Assembly (NCBI RefSeq): GCF_008579165.1
Contig: NZ_BKCN01000008.1
Reading direction: 5' to 3' (one strand)
Length of the DNA stretch: 64,000 nt
Source: Iodidimonas nitroreducens
GTDB lineage: Bacteria; Pseudomonadota; Alphaproteobacteria; Sphingomonadales; Rhodothalassiaceae
Below are positions 62,334 to 64,000 of the stretch, piece after piece (the stretch's first letter is position 1; each line of letters starts with the position of its first letter). The notes below the pieces were generated by a model that was not told the DNA's origin, ran no database searches, and saw only the letters and a program-made list of their open reading frames with translations. The position numbers and the translations under genes were made by a program.

Positions 62334-62643
62334 ATGGGGTACGGGCTTGACAGGCTTCGGTCAGTGCTCTTCCGCTCGCCCAGATCGGAGCCTGTCACCC
62401 ATGAGCGAGAAGGTGAAGCGATCCGAGCCTTCCGCGCCGTCCGCATTTTTCGGGATCTGCCCGATCTGGGCCATAGCGGCATTAGTCGGTCTGTTATCTT
62501 CATGGTGCGGTCCGATGATCTACTTGGCCTTTGAGGGGGACATTCTAACGGATGAAGCTGGTGATGCCTGGTATGTAAAATCCGTGGACCGGCGCACCGA
62601 TCTTAATGAAGTGCATCTGCTGGTGGAGGTGTCTGGTGACTGA
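62334..62643 (+). CDS. FII-like head-tail attachment protein (frameshift near 62530)
   Basis: About 102 residues after repair. The first frame gives MGYGLDRLRSVLFRSPRSEP and ends ...SVIFMVRSDDLLGL; another frame continues EGDILTDEAGDAWYVKSVDR followed by RTDLNEVHLLVEV. Here the record seems to have one base too many (CCTTTGAGG instead of CCTTGAGG near 62531), the opposite of most breaks in this window; two missing bases would also fit. The two halves together give the small beta-barrel pattern (V-F-x-V-R-S-x-D-L...EGD-x-L-T) of lambda FII-type connectors. The following gene overlaps it by 8 bases. Confidence 0.65.
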
Positions 62644-63079
62644 ACTGGCTGTTCGTGAACGGTTGCTTGTTTCAGTAACAGACCTTCTATCGGCGCTGCC
62701 TCTCGTGGCTTTAGTAGAGCGGGCAAGAGATTCCGATGTGTCGGATAGCCTGCTGCCTGCTTTGCTGATCGACGATCAGGGGCAGGCGGTGCTATCGGAA
62801 ACTGCGGCGTTTGTGCGTTACCAGATGCGGATGACGGTCACCATCATCGCAAAAGCATCATCGGGCGCTGCCTTATCCAGTTTATTGAACGAGCTTTACG
62901 CTCAGACACTTACCGCGATCCACAGTGATCCGGTTCTGCAGCAAATGGCGCTGATCAATGAGGGCGATCTTTCGGAACAGCGGGTCGTGCGTGATGCTTC
63001 CAGACGGATCGGAGAAATGAGCTTCGATCTTCTCATCACCTATGAGACTGCACCGGGAAACCCTCGCGTCGCTATCTGA
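62636..63079 (+). CDS. Tail terminator-like protein (gpU type)
   Basis: 147 residues from GTG 62636, with GGAGG 6 bases upstream. VRERLLVSVTDLLSALPLVA is followed by strand-helix segments (FVRYQMRMTVTIIAKASSGA, LNELYAQTLTAIHSDPVLQQ) and FDLLITYETAPGNPRVAI. Position between the FII-like connector and the tail tube, size and the alternating pattern fit a minor tail protein or terminator such as lambda gpU. The assignment is mostly positional. Confidence 0.55.
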   Translation: MTELAVRERLLVSVTDLLSALPLVALVERARDSDVSDSLLPALLIDDQGQAVLSETAAFVRYQMRMTVTIIAKASSGAALSSLLNELYAQTLTAIHSDPVLQQMALINEGDLSEQRVVRDASRRIGEMSFDLLITYETAPGNPRVAI

Positions 63080-63116
63080 TCACATTTCAGAACAGAATCA
63101 TTTAAGGAGAGACGCT

Positions 63117-64000
63117 ATGGGCAAGCAGGTGCGCGTGCGCAACAGGCTGTTCTTGTTCAAACATCAGTCGGTGATCGGCGTTGATGCGGCACCCGCTGCC
63201 AGCACCGATGCCATTCCCATTGAGCAGGATGGCTTTTCCAAGACATCGGGCTTTCGTGTTGAAGACGTCACCGAAGTGACCGGGTCGCTTGATGCCGGGG
63301 AACCGCTGGTGGTGGGTGAGCCCGCAACGATCAGCTTCCGCACGCGTGTGCGTGGAGCAGGGACAACTTATACGGATATGATCAAGCCTGTTCTGGGCAG
63401 GCTTTTAGAGGTTTGCGGGTGGAAGGAAAAGTTCACCGAGGCCATTGCCAATGAAGCGCTGGTTTCAGGAACGGCCATCGATGCCACTTTGGGCGCGTCT
63501 TTTTCCGCGACGGCGCAGGCGTATCGCGGCATGCCGCTGATTTTATCTGGCACGGGGGTGGCAGGTCGAACCCCGATCATTCTTGATTACAGTGACGCAA
63601 AGGTTGCAACTCTATCGGAAAGCTTTTCACCGGCCCTTGGCACGTCGAACGGATCGAGCATCCCGGCCAATTATCGCTATAGCCCTTTTACCGACGACGA
63701 TGCTGACCCTATGAAGATTGGGACGGCTTATGTATACGAGGATGGGCATCTATACAAATATCTGGATTGTCGCGGAGATTTCACGCTTGAAGTGACCAGC
63801 GGCGGTGTTGGCTTTTTCACCTTCACTTTGACTGGTGTTTTTGCAGGACGGTCAGAACCGGGTATGCCCAGTGATGCAGTGTTTGGCGGGGCACCTACGC
63901 CGTTTTTCCGTCAAGGCATCAACCCCAGCCCGGCGTTCCTGATCGATCGCGGACTTGCCGCTGTCAGTCGTGTCACGCTCACCGGCGGCAATACGGTGGC
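63117..64000 (+). CDS. Phage tail tube protein (partial, runs off the window)
   Basis: Starts at ATG 63117, with AAGGAGAGACG upstream, and stays open to the last base, giving about 294 residues so far. MGKQVRVRNRLFLFKHQSVI, KTSGFRVEDVTEVTGSLDAG, ATISFRTRVRGAGTTYTDMI and LEVTSGGVGFFTFTLTGVFA show the beta-rich tail-tube pattern (gpV/N4-like tube). A central domain (residues about 110-200) seems inserted. The end is outside the window. Confidence 0.65.
   Translation, partial: MGKQVRVRNRLFLFKHQSVIGVDAAPAASTDAIPIEQDGFSKTSGFRVEDVTEVTGSLDAGEPLVVGEPATISFRTRVRGAGTTYTDMIKPVLGRLLEVCGWKEKFTEAIANEALVSGTAIDATLGASFSATAQAYRGMPLILSGTGVAGRTPIILDYSDAKVATLSESFSPALGTSNGSSIPANYRYSPFTDDDADPMKIGTAYVYEDGHLYKYLDCRGDFTLEVTSGGVGFFTFTLTGVFAGRSEPGMPSDAVFGGAPTPFFRQGINPSPAFLIDRGLAAVSRVTLTGGNTV

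Noticed and set aside
1..64000. CRISPR arrays, rRNA genes, insertion sequences
   Set aside because: I found no regularly spaced repeats with unique spacers, no rRNA signature and no transposase or terminal inverted repeats; the only repeat array (54383-54559) has no spacers of CRISPR size.

Overview
The window looks like an alphaproteobacterial chromosome segment of moderately high GC (bases 1-44640) followed by the left part of an integrated lambdoid siphovirus prophage (about 44660-64000, running off the end). The assignment rests on the block murA - DUF2948 - hisG - hisD - UPF0262 - low-molecular-weight phosphatase - infA - maf - RNase E/G - yacG - tRNA-Phe, the alphaproteobacterial style SpoU enzyme, and a GTTC-N7-GTTC LexA box. 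I cannot name a genus from sequence alone.

Chromosome. 1-2330: end of a SPOR-domain gene, a malyl-CoA lyase-like enzyme and accA. 2460-9932: a class I ribonucleotide reductase locus whose leader carries a NrdR box and a LexA box; nrdA and nrdB are separated by a serine beta-lactamase-like hydrolase and a very divergent PEP carboxylase-like protein. 9827-11528 (minus): ECF sigma factor, membrane protein (probable anti-sigma) and periplasmic metal-sensor-like protein in one overlapping operon. 11692-14624 (minus): 2-oxoacid:ferredoxin oxidoreductase korB/korA. 14821-22060: histone-deacetylase-like amidohydrolase, MATE exporter, galE, a large hybrid histidine kinase and an FKBP lipoprotein. 22172-31050: CoA-transferase subunits, SpoU methyltransferase, IalB-like protein, rlmN, glyoxalase, argG, outer-membrane barrel, MarC, folD, DUF167 and YggT. 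31315-36075: a beta-propeller protein, a small exported protein and a TAXI-type binding protein. 36277-44631: dcd, murA and the conserved block ending in tRNA-Phe.

Prophage. The integrase lies next to tRNA-Phe, so integration in that tRNA is likely. After it come an excisionase-like gene, two small genes, a divergent control region with TCGCACA operators, an unresolved cargo stretch (46.8-48.06 kb), a CI-type repressor opposed to Cro-like and CII-like genes, then a tightly overlapping replication operon (cupin-like protein, MT-A70 methyltransferase, primase, GapR-like protein, SF3 helicase), an array of nonamer repeats, and the packaging/head/tail module (terminase small and large subunits, gpW-like, portal, prohead protease-capsid fusion, DUF2190, FII-like, tail terminator-like, tail tube).

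A striking property of the whole window is that at least a dozen genes, including core ones (nrdB, rlmN, RNase E/G), are broken by single-base differences. Nearly all are one missing base, often in a short G/C run. This looks like consensus indel error rather than biology, so gene ends in this record should be read with care.
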